Shown: positions 38,193 to 47,432, counted from the first letter of the stretch. The stretch is 64,000 nt of DNA from Tissierellia bacterium (GCA_012843025.1 DURT01000016.1:27996-91995), one strand, 5' to 3'. Made by a program: numbers and translations. The notes: generated from the letters alone by a model not told the origin.

Positions 38193-39134
38193 GTGGAAAA
38201 ATCAGGTTACAAAATAGTTTTGGAAGACTGTATGGCTGTTAAGGAAAATGATACAGTATTAATCCTTACAGATGATATAAAATACAATATTGGTAAAAAG
38301 CTATTTGAAGAATCAAGAAAAATAGCTAAAGAGTCTGTATTAATGGTTATGGAAGCAAGAAGTGTAAGTGGTGAGGAACCGCCTGAAGCTGTGGCAGAGT
38401 CAATGAAAAATTTTGATGTGATAATTTGTCCCACAGCAGTATCATTAACTCACACAAATGCAAAGAAGAATGCTGTAGAAGCTGGTGCGAGACTTGCAAG
38501 CATGCCAGGCATAACAGAAGATATGTTTAGTGAAGGTGCTATAACCGCTGATTATAAATATATAGAAGAGGTAACTCTAAGAATTACTGATTTGTTATCA
38601 AAGTCAAAGACGGCTAAAATTGTCAAGGATGGATATACACTAAGAATGTCCTTAGAGGGCAGAAAAGGAATTCCCAGCACAGGGATATATAAAAATCCGG
38701 GTGAAGCAGGAAATCTACCATCAGGAGAAGCTTACATAGCACCTGTTGAAGGAACTGCTAATGGTGAAATGATCATAGATGGTAGTATGGTAGGTATTGG
38801 AAAATTAGATTCACCCTTGTATGTAAAAATTGTAGATGGAGTGCTAAGAGACATAAAAGGTGAGAATTCTGATAAACTACAAATTTTATTGGAAAATGAC
38901 AGAAATGGCACTCTTGCAGAACTTGGCATTGGTACAAACACATCAGCCAGATTAACAGGGATAATACTTGAAGATGAAAAAATATATGGCACTGTTCATA
39001 TTGCATTTGGAACCAATACATCCTTTGGCGGAACTAATAAAGCTGCTTGCCATTTAGATGGGATAATATTAAATCCTACCCTTTATTTAGACAATGAATT
39101 AGTTATTAAAAATGGTAATTTTAATTTAGTATAA
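38193..39134 (+). CDS. M29 aminopeptidase-like / NicX-like metalloprotein
   Basis: A 313-residue protein with GTG start (TTGAGGTTT upstream). The C-terminal half has HIAFGTNTSFGG and ACHLDGIIL, matching the His and His-X-Asp metal ligands shared by M29 aminopeptidases (AmpS, PepS; about 410 residues) and by the related non-heme iron ring-cleaving enzyme NicX (about 350). It is shorter than both, lacking part of the N-terminal region. The operon, with a peptide transporter and M20 hydrolases, favours a peptidase-like role, but the sequence does not settle it. Confidence 0.72.
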   Translation: MEKSGYKIVLEDCMAVKENDTVLILTDDIKYNIGKKLFEESRKIAKESVLMVMEARSVSGEEPPEAVAESMKNFDVIICPTAVSLTHTNAKKNAVEAGARLASMPGITEDMFSEGAITADYKYIEEVTLRITDLLSKSKTAKIVKDGYTLRMSLEGRKGIPSTGIYKNPGEAGNLPSGEAYIAPVEGTANGEMIIDGSMVGIGKLDSPLYVKIVDGVLRDIKGENSDKLQILLENDRNGTLAELGIGTNTSARLTGIILEDEKIYGTVHIAFGTNTSFGGTNKAACHLDGIILNPTLYLDNELVIKNGNFNLV

Positions 39135-39161
39135 CACCCTTTTCCCCCTTTGTGGGTTTAT

Positions 39162-39181
39162 TGGGAGGGCATACCCTCCCA
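39162..39181 (+). terminator. intercistronic hairpin before the substrate-binding protein gene
   Basis: TGGGAGGG and CCCTCCCA form an 8-bp GC-rich stem with a CATA loop; only four T follow after a CAC. It may be a weak terminator or an mRNA stabiliser, consistent with raised expression of the binding protein. Confidence 0.5.
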
Positions 39182-39208
39182 CACTTTTAATAAATAGGAG
39201 GATGTAAG

Positions 39209-40849
39209 ATGAAAAAGATACTAGCATTTTTGCTTGTTGCCATGTTTGTTTTAGTTTCAGTTACTGGATGTGGTGGAAATAATACTACACCACAAGCTAA
39301 TGATGAAAGTAATACCAGTGGAACAAACAAAGAAGTAACAAAAAAAGAAATTGAAGTACCAAGCGAACCACAAGATGGTGGAGTATTAACAATAGCTTTA
39401 GTTTCTTCACCAAAAAATTTAGACCCTGTAAAATATACAGGAACATATGAATCACAAATTATTCAAAATGTTGGGGATACATTAGTTGCTTACAGTATGG
39501 ATTTAAGCGAAATCATCCCAAACTTGGCAAAATCCTGGACAGTTAGTGAAGATGGAAAACACTATACATTCCAATTAAGAGATGATGTTTACTTCCATCC
39601 TGGTAAATTCCAAGATGGCAGACAGATGACTGCTGAAGACGTTAAATATTCATTGGAGCGTTCTCATGAATTATCTGCAATGAACAGACTTGACATGATT
39701 GAAAGTGTTGAAGTTGTTAATGATTTTGAAGTTATAGTTCATCTGCCAGAACCAAATGCAGCTTTCTTAACAGCTCTCACTAACTCTGGTAATATAATAG
39801 TACCAAAAGAAGAAGTTGAAGGTTGGGGAGATGATTTTGGTAACCACCTTATTGGTACAGGACCCTTCATGTTAAAAGAATTTAAACTAGATGAAGAAGC
39901 AGTATTAGTAAGAAATGACAATTACTGGGCACAAAGGCCTCACTTGGATGGCGTTGTTTTTAAAGTAATTACAGATATTAACCAAAATGCAAATGCTCTA
40001 AGAACAGGTGAAATCGACTTTTCATCAGGTTTAAGCGGTGAAGCCGTTAAAATTATAAGAGAAGACGAAAATATCAGACTACTTGAAATGCCAGGACTTC
40101 ACGTTGCATATATTTACTTCAATCAGGTAAAAGGCCCTACAGCTGATATTAGGGTAAGAGAAGCGCTTATTAAAGCTATAGATACTAAGGAATTAGTAAA
40201 AGGAGTATATCAATACGGTGAAGCTCAGCCTGCCTCACTGCCACTACCTCCTGGATCCTGGGGATATGATGCATCTTTAGAATCAATAGTACCAGAATAT
40301 AATCCGGAAGAAGCGAAAAAATTATTGGCTGAAGCAGGTTATCCTGATGGATTTAAAACAACATTATATATTTCTAACACACCACACCGTGTTAAAATGG
40401 CAACTATAGTTCAGCAATATCTGAAGATGAACTTAAATGTTGATGTAGATATTCAAACTTCAGAATGGGGAACTTTCAGTGAAATAGGTTCAAGTGGAAA
40501 TGCAGACATATTTGCTATGTCATGGACATGGTATCCAGATCCATTCTTCTTCTTGAATAAAATATTTGCATCAGATGCAATTGGCTCATTAGGAAATGGT
40601 CAAGGCTTCAGTAACCCAGAAGTAGACAGATTGTTAGCAGAAGCATTAGTAGTTTCAGAACAAGAAGAACGTGCTGAATTATATAAACAAGCACTTAAAA
40701 TAATAGTTGAACAACATCCTGGAATATTCTATTCAAATGAAAATGTAACCTGGGGTGTTGCACCAGAAGTACAAGGTTTGGTTCAAAGAGCTGACGGTTG
40801 TATTTTCTTAACAAATACTGAAGTTAATGTTTGGAAAGTTCAGAAATAA
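39209..40849 (+). CDS. ABC transporter substrate-binding lipoprotein, family 5
   Basis: The extracytoplasmic binding protein of a dipeptide/oligopeptide-type importer; 546 residues. A signal peptide ends in the lipobox VTGC (Cys at about 21), followed by a low-complexity linker rich in N, T and S. The mature domain has the family-5 pattern, including NLAKSWTVSEDGKHYTFQLRDDVYFH (in parts: WTVSEDGKHYTFQLRDDV) and GTGPFMLKEF. The ligand cannot be deduced; family-5 proteins bind peptides, nickel, opines or sugars. Hairpins on both sides suggest a separately stabilised message. Confidence 0.93.
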   Translation: MKKILAFLLVAMFVLVSVTGCGGNNTTPQANDESNTSGTNKEVTKKEIEVPSEPQDGGVLTIALVSSPKNLDPVKYTGTYESQIIQNVGDTLVAYSMDLSEIIPNLAKSWTVSEDGKHYTFQLRDDVYFHPGKFQDGRQMTAEDVKYSLERSHELSAMNRLDMIESVEVVNDFEVIVHLPEPNAAFLTALTNSGNIIVPKEEVEGWGDDFGNHLIGTGPFMLKEFKLDEEAVLVRNDNYWAQRPHLDGVVFKVITDINQNANALRTGEIDFSSGLSGEAVKIIREDENIRLLEMPGLHVAYIYFNQVKGPTADIRVREALIKAIDTKELVKGVYQYGEAQPASLPLPPGSWGYDASLESIVPEYNPEEAKKLLAEAGYPDGFKTTLYISNTPHRVKMATIVQQYLKMNLNVDVDIQTSEWGTFSEIGSSGNADIFAMSWTWYPDPFFFLNKIFASDAIGSLGNGQGFSNPEVDRLLAEALVVSEQEERAELYKQALKIIVEQHPGIFYSNENVTWGVAPEVQGLVQRADGCIFLTNTEVNVWKVQK

Positions 40850-40872
40850 ATGATATACTTAGGTTAGGTTTA

Positions 40873-40907
40873 GGGTTTAGGGGGATATACATTACCTAAA
40901 CCCTTTT
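40873..40907 (+). terminator. partial terminator between binding protein and permease genes
   Basis: GGGTTTAGG (40873-40881) and CCTAAACCC (40895-40903) form a perfect 9-bp stem followed by four T. It likely lowers read-through so that the binding protein exceeds the permeases. It closely resembles the end-of-operon hairpin at 47302-47329. Confidence 0.75.
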
Positions 40908-40934
40908 GAATATTAAGAAGTAAGAGGTGAGTAC

Positions 40935-41897
40935 ATGGTTAAGACATTTTTACGGAGACTGCTTCAAATAATTCCTACACTGCTAGTAGTTGTATCAATA
41001 ACTTTTGTCATTACCAGAATGATACCGGGTAACCCTGCTGTTACATTACTTGGACCTCAGGCATCAGTAGAAGATATAGCAAAGTTGGAAGAGGAATTAG
41101 GACTAAATGACAGTTTATGGAAACAATATACAGATTATGTGGGAAAACTCTTGAAAGGCGATTTTGGAAAATCTTATTCCTTTAATCAACCTGTGGCTAA
41201 ATTATTAATGGACAGATTACCAAATACATTATTGATTTCCCTTACAAGTATTGTGTTAGCAATTTTGATAGGAATTCCAATTGGTATTATTTCTGCTGTA
41301 AAACAGTATACTCCTTTTGATTATATATCAATGGTACTGGCTCTTATTGGAGTATCAATGCCAATATTTTGGCTGGGATTAATGTTGGTTTTAGTATTCA
41401 GTGTAAATTTAGGCTGGCTTCCCTCTCTTGGAATGGGTTCCCTTGAAAATGGTTTAAAGGATGTAATTTTACACATGGTGTTGCCAGTTACATGCCTTAC
41501 AACAATTCCAACAGCAACTTTCGCAAGAATAACACGCTCAAGTATGCTAGAAGTAATAAATGCAGAATACATCAAATCAATAAGGGCAGGAGGTCTGAAA
41601 GAAGGAGTTATAATATACAAGCATGCTTTAAAGAACGCCCTGCCTCCAATAGTTACAGTACTAGGTATTCAATTGGCAAGTTCATTTACAGGTGCCATAT
41701 TAACTGAAACCATATTTTCATGGCCGGGAATGGGAACTTTGATAGTAGGAGCTATTGAAAACAGGGATTATATGTTGATACAAGGTGCTGTTGTATTAAC
41801 AGCTGCTGCCTTCGTATTTATTAATTTAATTGTAGATATAGTATATATGATTATTAATCCTAAAGTTAACCTTGACAACGCTAAGGGGGGAGAATAA
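40935..41897 (+). CDS. ABC transporter permease (DppB/OppB type)
   Basis: A 320-residue inner-membrane permease with about six helices. The N-terminus RLLQIIPTLLVVVSITFVITRMIPG is the DppB/OppB signature (shown in part), and the ATPase-contacting loop is YIKSIRAGGLKEGVIIYKHALKNALPP (central residues RAGGL and HALKNALPP). GAGGTGAG precedes the start. Its stop overlaps the start of the second permease by one base (AATAATGA region), so the pair is translated together. Confidence 0.93.
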   Translation: MVKTFLRRLLQIIPTLLVVVSITFVITRMIPGNPAVTLLGPQASVEDIAKLEEELGLNDSLWKQYTDYVGKLLKGDFGKSYSFNQPVAKLLMDRLPNTLLISLTSIVLAILIGIPIGIISAVKQYTPFDYISMVLALIGVSMPIFWLGLMLVLVFSVNLGWLPSLGMGSLENGLKDVILHMVLPVTCLTTIPTATFARITRSSMLEVINAEYIKSIRAGGLKEGVIIYKHALKNALPPIVTVLGIQLASSFTGAILTETIFSWPGMGTLIVGAIENRDYMLIQGAVVLTAAAFVFINLIVDIVYMIINPKVNLDNAKGGE

Positions 41898-42796
41898 TGA
41901 CAGAAAAAAAAGACCTTTTAGGTATAGAAGCACAGGTTGAAATGCTCAACAAGGAGCGGAAATCAAATAATGCCTGGAATAAATTAAAAAGAAACAAAAC
42001 AGCTATGTTTGGACTGGTAATTATATGTATAATGGTTTTTATGGTTATAACTGCTGATATTATATCACCATATGATCCAAATGCTTTGGATTTAGGAAAT
42101 GCTTACTCTAAACCTGGGGTTAATGGCCATATTTTTGGAACTGATGAGTTCGGACGTGATCTTTTAAGCCGTATTATTTATGGTTCCAGGATATCAATAT
42201 TAGTTGCAGTTGGTGCTACCCTAGTTGCTGGTGCAATAGGACTTGTATTAGGATTAATTTCAGGATATAGCGGTGGAATTATTGATTCAATTTTAATGCG
42301 TATAATGGACGGCATGATGGCTTTCCCCTTTGTACTTTTAGCAATATTATTAATGACAATACTAGGTTCAGGTGCAGTAAATGTGGTTTTGGCAATAGGT
42401 ATAGCAAATGTTCCAATATTTGCCCGCATTGTGAGAGGACAAGTATTGGTAGTAAAAAATGAAGAGTACTGTAATGCTGTAAGAGTATTGGGGGCTTCAA
42501 ATTTTAGATTGTTGTTTGGGCATATTTTACCAAATATAATTTCACCAGTAATTGTACAAGCAACTTTAAGCACAGCTGGTTCAATAATTTCAGAAGCTGC
42601 ATTAAGTTTCTTAGGACTGGGTATTTCTCCACCAACTGCATCCTGGGGAAATATTCTCCGGGGTGGTAAAGACTATTTAAATACAGCACCACATATTGCA
42701 ATGATTTCAGGTTTCTTCATCCTTATAACTGTCCTTGGTTTTAACCTCTTGGGGGATGGTATCAGAGATGTTTTAGATCCTAAGATGAAAAAGTAA
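41897..42796 (+). CDS. ABC transporter permease (DppC/OppC type)
   Basis: A 299-residue second permease. A cytoplasmic N-terminal stretch is followed by the OppC_N segment NKTAMFGLVIICIMVFMV and DPNALDLGN, then the FGTDEFGRDLLSRIIYGSR motif characteristic of the DppC group (in part). The ATPase loop RVLGASNFRLLFGHILPN lies at about 200-217. GGGGGGAG before the start. The M20 hydrolase gene, not an ATPase gene, follows next. Confidence 0.93.
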   Translation: MTEKKDLLGIEAQVEMLNKERKSNNAWNKLKRNKTAMFGLVIICIMVFMVITADIISPYDPNALDLGNAYSKPGVNGHIFGTDEFGRDLLSRIIYGSRISILVAVGATLVAGAIGLVLGLISGYSGGIIDSILMRIMDGMMAFPFVLLAILLMTILGSGAVNVVLAIGIANVPIFARIVRGQVLVVKNEEYCNAVRVLGASNFRLLFGHILPNIISPVIVQATLSTAGSIISEAALSFLGLGISPPTASWGNILRGGKDYLNTAPHIAMISGFFILITVLGFNLLGDGIRDVLDPKMKK

Positions 42797-42815
42797 GTGA
42801 AGGTAGGTGACTGAA

Positions 42816-44012
42816 ATGGATTACAAAAAAATAGCCCAAGACAGGGTGGAAACAATAATGCCGGATCTTATTGTACTTTCCGATACAATATGGAAAAATC
42901 CAGAGTATAATTTCAAAGAATACATTGCCTGTGAGGCATTTTCAAATTTACTGAAAAAATTTGGCTTTACTGTAACTGTGGGAATAGCAGGTTTGGAAAC
43001 TGCATGTAAAGGAACATATGCCAGCAAAAAACCAGGTCCCCACATAGGTATATTTGGAGAATACGATGCAGTACCGGGAATGGGTCATTCCTGTGGTCAT
43101 AATTTGATGGCTGCCATGGCAGTTGGGGCAGGAGAAGCTATTAAAAGTGTAATAGATGAATTAGGAGGTACAATTACAGTATTTGGAACCCCAGCAGAAG
43201 AAGGCGGCGGAGGCAAGGTTATCATGCTGAATAATGGTGCCTTTGATGATTTAGATTTGGCAATGATACTGCATTCAGCAAACGAAACTGTTGTTAATGA
43301 CATATCTTACTCGAAAACAGATGTAATAGTTAATTTCTACGGTAAAAAATCCCATGCAGCAACATGGCCGGAAGAAGGTATAAGTGCACTGACTCCGGTT
43401 TTGGAACTGTTTAATTTAATTAATGCTGCAAGACTTGAAATAGCTGACAGAGGGAAAATACTAGGCATTATTACTAAAGGTGGAGATGATCCAATATTCA
43501 TTCCAGACCACTGTCAGGCAAAATTCACTGTTAGGTCTTTCAGTATGAAGTATAAAATTGAACTTTTTAACAGATTGATTAAAATGTGTGAAAGCCTGGC
43601 TAAAATTACAAAGACTAAGTTTGAATATGAAATAGATGGATATCCCTATGAAGATATAAGAAACAATCCTATATTAGAGAACATATTGGCAAAAAATTTT
43701 GAAGTTCTTGGAGAAAAGGTAATGCCCAGGAGAAAAGAGTTAGGTATTGGAACAACAGATGTTGGTAATGTTACACATAAAATTCCTGCTCTTCAATCCT
43801 ATGTACAAGTTGTTCCGGAATTAAGAGGCCATACCATAGAATTCCAGGAAGCTTGTGGAGGTCCAAAAGGACACAGAGCCATAAAAATTGGAGCAAAGGC
43901 TATGGCCATGACAGCAATTGATATATTATCAGATAAAAAAATAATGGATGAAATAAAGAAAGCCTTTGAAGAAATGAAGAAAAAATATGAATGGGGGGGC
44001 GATTATGACTAA
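42816..44012 (+). CDS. M20 family amidohydrolase (AbgB-like)
   Basis: A 398-residue zinc peptidase/deacylase. The ATG at 42816 is preferred to the in-frame GTG at 42807, which overlaps the AGGTAGGTGA binding site. Metal-site motifs are GEYDAVPGMGHSCGHN (Asp, His, His region) and GTPAEEGGGGK (Glu), with KKSHAATWPE in the lid domain. This pattern is that of amidohydrolases such as AbgB that cleave N-acylated amino acids. It sits between the permease and ATPase genes and overlaps the next start, so its substrate is probably the imported compound. Confidence 0.88.
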   Translation: MDYKKIAQDRVETIMPDLIVLSDTIWKNPEYNFKEYIACEAFSNLLKKFGFTVTVGIAGLETACKGTYASKKPGPHIGIFGEYDAVPGMGHSCGHNLMAAMAVGAGEAIKSVIDELGGTITVFGTPAEEGGGGKVIMLNNGAFDDLDLAMILHSANETVVNDISYSKTDVIVNFYGKKSHAATWPEEGISALTPVLELFNLINAARLEIADRGKILGIITKGGDDPIFIPDHCQAKFTVRSFSMKYKIELFNRLIKMCESLAKITKTKFEYEIDGYPYEDIRNNPILENILAKNFEVLGEKVMPRRKELGIGTTDVGNVTHKIPALQSYVQVVPELRGHTIEFQEACGGPKGHRAIKIGAKAMAMTAIDILSDKKIMDEIKKAFEEMKKKYEWGGDYD

Positions 44013-45018
44013 GACAGTAATAGAAGTTAAGGATCTAAAAACATATTTATATTCAGCCAGTGGTGTTGTTAAAGCCGTTGACGGGGTAAGTTTCAGCATA
44101 GAAAGCGGAAAGACATTAGGAATAGTTGGTGAATCAGGTTCTGGAAAGAGTATGACAGCATCATCAATTATAAGGCTCCTCCCCCGGAATAAAGGAAAAA
44201 TTGTAAGTGGTACTATAAATTTTGACGGCAAGGATGTTTTATCCCTAAATAAAAAAGAATTATTGCAATTCAGAGGTAAGGATGTAGCAGTAATTTTCCA
44301 GGATCCCATGTCTGCTCTGGACCCGGTTTTTAAAGTAGGAGACCAGATGGTAGAAATGATTTGTGCCCATCAAAATATTTCTAAAACAGAAGCTAAGAAA
44401 AAAGCTATTGATGCACTGGCAAAAGTAGGTATTCCAAATCCGGAAAAGCGTATGGAGTCTTATCCCTATGAATTGTCAGGCGGTATGTGTCAAAGAGTTA
44501 TTATTGCCATGTCCGCATGCAAAAATCCCAAATTAGTTATTGCTGATGAGCCTACTACAGCTTTGGATGTTACTGTACAAGCACAAGTATTAAAACTGTT
44601 AAAGGAAATGCAAAGCAAATTAAACAATGCTATACTATTGATAACACATAATTTGGGGATAGTATGGGAAATGTGTGACAGCGTCATGGTTATGTATGCT
44701 GGAAAGACTGTAGAATATGCAACTACAAAGGATTTATATACAGAACCCTTGCATCCATATACTTGGGGACTTTTAGACTCAATACCCAAACTAAGCGATG
44801 AAAATAAAACAAGACTTAATGCAATACCGGGAACACCTCCGGATTTAAGATTGACAGGATCATGTTGCAACTTTTACAACAGATGTCCCTATGTAAAAGA
44901 AGTTTGTAAAGAGAAAGTTCCACCCTTAATAGAAATAAAGGAAGGGCATTTTGTAGCATGCCACAGACAGAACTTCGATGAAAGATTAGAAAAAGGTGAG
45001 GTGGACAAAAATGAATGA
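44005..45018 (+). CDS. ABC transporter ATP-binding protein (DppD/OppD type)
   Basis: A 337-residue ATPase from ATG 44005, overlapping the M20 gene by 8 bases; GGGGGG serves as binding site. It has Walker A GESGSGKS, Q-loop IFQDPMSALDP, signature LSGGMCQRV and Walker B LVIADEPTTALD. The C-terminal oligopeptide extension carries cysteines in CCNFYNRCPYVKEVC, typical of the OppD/OppF group. Confidence 0.94.
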   Translation: MTKTVIEVKDLKTYLYSASGVVKAVDGVSFSIESGKTLGIVGESGSGKSMTASSIIRLLPRNKGKIVSGTINFDGKDVLSLNKKELLQFRGKDVAVIFQDPMSALDPVFKVGDQMVEMICAHQNISKTEAKKKAIDALAKVGIPNPEKRMESYPYELSGGMCQRVIIAMSACKNPKLVIADEPTTALDVTVQAQVLKLLKEMQSKLNNAILLITHNLGIVWEMCDSVMVMYAGKTVEYATTKDLYTEPLHPYTWGLLDSIPKLSDENKTRLNAIPGTPPDLRLTGSCCNFYNRCPYVKEVCKEKVPPLIEIKEGHFVACHRQNFDERLEKGEVDKNE

Positions 45019-45982
45019 AAACAAGCCCATACTCAGTATAAATAATTTAAGTAAAAGATTCAAATTAAGAGGCGGAAAGCTCTTGGAAAAACAACAAATA
45101 TTGCATGCATTAAGCAATGTCAGCTTAGATATATATGAAGGAGAAACCCTTGGAGTTATCGGTGAATCCGGTTGTGGGAAATCAACATTGGGAAGATGTA
45201 TTGTACAATTGCACAAGCCTTCTTCAGGAGAAATAATATACAAGGGTGAAAACATACTAAATAAAACAGGAAAGGAATTAAAACAGCTCAGAAAAGATAT
45301 ACAAATAATATTTCAGGACCCATATTCATCCTTGGACCCAAGAAAAACAGCAGGTGCTGCAATAGAAGAACCAATGATAATTCACAACCTTTACACCCCA
45401 AAGGAAAGAAAAGAAAAAGTCCTTTCATTAATGAAAGAGGTAGGACTGGATACTCAACATGTCTACCGTTATCCTCATGAATTTTCAGGAGGACAAAGAC
45501 AGCGTATAAATATTGCAAGAGCCTTAGCCTTAGATCCAAAGATAATAGTATGTGACGAGCCTGTATCAGCTTTGGATGTATCAGTTCAGGCACAGGTTTT
45601 AAACTTATTAAATGATTTGCAAAAAAAGCATAATCTAACTCTAATATTTATTTCACATGATTTAAGCGTTATAAAACATGTAAGCAACAGAGTTGCAATT
45701 ATGTACTTGGGAAAAGTTGTTGAGCTTTGCGACTCCAAGGAAATATATACAAACCCTAAACATCCATATACCCAAGCTTTACTTTCGGCAATACCTCCGG
45801 AAAGCCCGTTTGAAAAGAAGGTACAAATAGAGCTGAAAGGGGAAATCCCAAGTCCGATAGGAGAGCAGAAAGGTTGTGCCCTGGCAACTCGTTGCCCCTA
45901 TGTTACAGAAAGGTGTACTAAAGAAATACCTGTGCTAAGAGATGTAGCAGATGGACATCAAGTAGCATGTTTTCTATATTGA
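45011..45982 (+). CDS. ABC transporter ATP-binding protein (DppF/OppF type)
   Basis: A 323-residue second ATPase, starting at ATG 45011 inside the end of its partner after AGGTGAGG. It has Walker A GESGCGKST, IFQDPYSSLDPRKT, signature FSGGQRQRI and Walker B IIVCDEPVSALDVSVQ, and the C-terminal GCALATRCPYVTERC. It completes a binding protein, two permease, two ATPase importer. Its TGA stop is the first base pair region of the following hairpin. Confidence 0.94.
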   Translation: MNENKPILSINNLSKRFKLRGGKLLEKQQILHALSNVSLDIYEGETLGVIGESGCGKSTLGRCIVQLHKPSSGEIIYKGENILNKTGKELKQLRKDIQIIFQDPYSSLDPRKTAGAAIEEPMIIHNLYTPKERKEKVLSLMKEVGLDTQHVYRYPHEFSGGQRQRINIARALALDPKIIVCDEPVSALDVSVQAQVLNLLNDLQKKHNLTLIFISHDLSVIKHVSNRVAIMYLGKVVELCDSKEIYTNPKHPYTQALLSAIPPESPFEKKVQIELKGEIPSPIGEQKGCALATRCPYVTERCTKEIPVLRDVADGHQVACFLY

Positions 45983-46006
45983 GATTCTTTGCAGCCAAAG
46001 AATCTC
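45981..46006 (+). other. intercistronic hairpin without T tract
   Basis: GAGATTCTTTG and CAAAGAATCTC form a perfect 11-bp stem with loop CAGC, beginning inside the stop codon of the upstream ATPase gene. No T run follows, so it more likely stabilises or marks processing of the mRNA than terminates it. Confidence 0.7.
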
Positions 46007-46025
46007 TAATTACAAGGAGGTAAAA

Positions 46026-47276
46026 ATGATTACTAAGGAAGAATTACTTAAATTGGCCAAAGAAAGGGAAGATGAACTAATAAAATTAACATCTGATTTA
46101 ATTAAAATAAATAGTGAAAACCCTACAGGAAGTCAAAGGGAAATAATAGATTTTGTAAAAAAATATCTTGAAGATGCTGGAATAGAAGCCCAGGAAGTAG
46201 CAGCCAATGAGAAATATCCATGTGTTCTTGCCAAAATTGGTTCCGATGAGGGCTACAGCATAATCATCAATGGCCATGTAGATGTAGTTCCCGCAGGAGA
46301 CCTAACAAAGTGGGACTTTGATCCTTTTGGAGGAGAAATTACTGACACTCAGATATTGGGAAGGGGAACTTCAGATATGAAGGCAGGAGTTGCATGTGCC
46401 ATATTTACAATGAAGCTGTTAAAAGAATCAAAGGCACAACTAAAAGGAAATATACGCCTTCACATTGTATCTGATGAGGAAACAGGTGGTGAGTTTGGCA
46501 CCAAGTGGCTATGTGAGCAAGGATATGCCAAAGGAGCAGATGCATGTTTAGTTGCAGAACCTACATCCAATTCAACTATAGAAATAGGACAAAAAGGGTC
46601 CAATGAATTGGTACTGAAAGCATATGGAGTAAGTGCACATGGAAGCCTTGGAAATTACAAAGGAGATAATGCTATTTTAAAACTGTCTAAAGTGTTGCAA
46701 AATATAGGAAGGTTGCACAATGTTAAAGGAAAATTCACTGAAGATCAGGAAGAGGCACTATCTAATTCAAAATTAATAGCACAAGAAAAGTTAAATCACC
46801 CGGGAATTGAAAATGTAATAGACCGAGTTACTGCCAACGTTGGAATTATCAAAGGTGGCAACAAGCTGAACATGGTTCCTGATTATTGCGAAGCAAAGGT
46901 GGACGTCCGCCTTCCTATAGGAGTGGATACTGAGGAGTTGAACAGAGAAATTGAAAATATGATTAAGGACAGCAATGTAGAAGGAGTAGAGTACGAAGCT
47001 GACTGGAAGAATTTTGGAAATTCCACTCCCATTAATGCAAGTATAGTTCAATCCCTTAAAAAGAACGCAGAAGAAATATGGAGGATAAAAGTATTGCCAG
47101 CCTATCAGTGGGCATCAAGCGATGCCAGATATTACAGAGAGCTGGGTATACCAACAATTCAATATGGTCCATCCAATACAGAAGGTATACATTCCTACAA
47201 TGAAAATGTAGATATAGAAGATGTTTTAAATGCAAGCAAAATTTATCTTATGACCTTCTGTGATCTCCTTCTATAA
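46026..47276 (+). CDS. M20 family metallopeptidase (ArgE/DapE type)
   Basis: A 416-residue di-zinc hydrolase. It has NGHVDVVPAGD (first His and Asp), GRGTSDMKAG (bridging Asp), SDEETGGEFG (catalytic Glu and ligand), and a C-terminal His in GIHSYNENV. This is the ArgE/DapE/ACY1 group, which removes acyl groups from amino acids or splits small dipeptides. It differs clearly from the AbgB-like M20 gene 2 kb upstream, so the operon has two distinct hydrolysis steps. AAGGAGGT precedes the ATG and the operon terminator follows. Confidence 0.9.
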   Translation: MITKEELLKLAKEREDELIKLTSDLIKINSENPTGSQREIIDFVKKYLEDAGIEAQEVAANEKYPCVLAKIGSDEGYSIIINGHVDVVPAGDLTKWDFDPFGGEITDTQILGRGTSDMKAGVACAIFTMKLLKESKAQLKGNIRLHIVSDEETGGEFGTKWLCEQGYAKGADACLVAEPTSNSTIEIGQKGSNELVLKAYGVSAHGSLGNYKGDNAILKLSKVLQNIGRLHNVKGKFTEDQEEALSNSKLIAQEKLNHPGIENVIDRVTANVGIIKGGNKLNMVPDYCEAKVDVRLPIGVDTEELNREIENMIKDSNVEGVEYEADWKNFGNSTPINASIVQSLKKNAEEIWRIKVLPAYQWASSDARYYRELGIPTIQYGPSNTEGIHSYNENVDIEDVLNASKIYLMTFCDLLL

Positions 47277-47301
47277 ATATGACTGAAGGTATTCAATCTA
47301 G

Positions 47302-47329
47302 GGCTTAGGGTATACTTCCTAAGCCTTTT
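47302..47329 (+). terminator. terminator at the end of the DUF1177-transporter operon
   Basis: GGCTTAGG (47302-47309) and CCTAAGCC (47318-47325) followed by TTTTG. Sequence and loop resemble the hairpin at 40873-40907, suggesting duplication of one terminator within the operon. Confidence 0.8.
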
Positions 47330-47401
47330 GAGTTTTCTCTAATTAAGGTTTAATAATAATAAATGAACTGGAAAAGCTATATGCAACTACATTATTAAGG
47401 T

Positions 47402-47432
47402 TTGTTTAAGATAGATTATATATTATTATAAT
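47402..47432 (+). promoter_or_regulatory. putative promoter of the zinc metallopeptidase gene
   Basis: TTGTTT (47402-47407), 19 bases, TATAAT (47427-47432). The motif AAGGTTTGTTTAAG around its -35 is almost the same as AAGGTTTGTTAAAG at the ssrA promoter. This -10 overlaps an in-frame ATG at 47431, arguing against that upstream start. Confidence 0.5.

Noticed and set aside
42816..47276. The two M20 genes as a recent tandem duplication
   Set aside because: Their metal-site motifs and lengths belong to different M20 groups (AbgB-like and ArgE/DapE-like).
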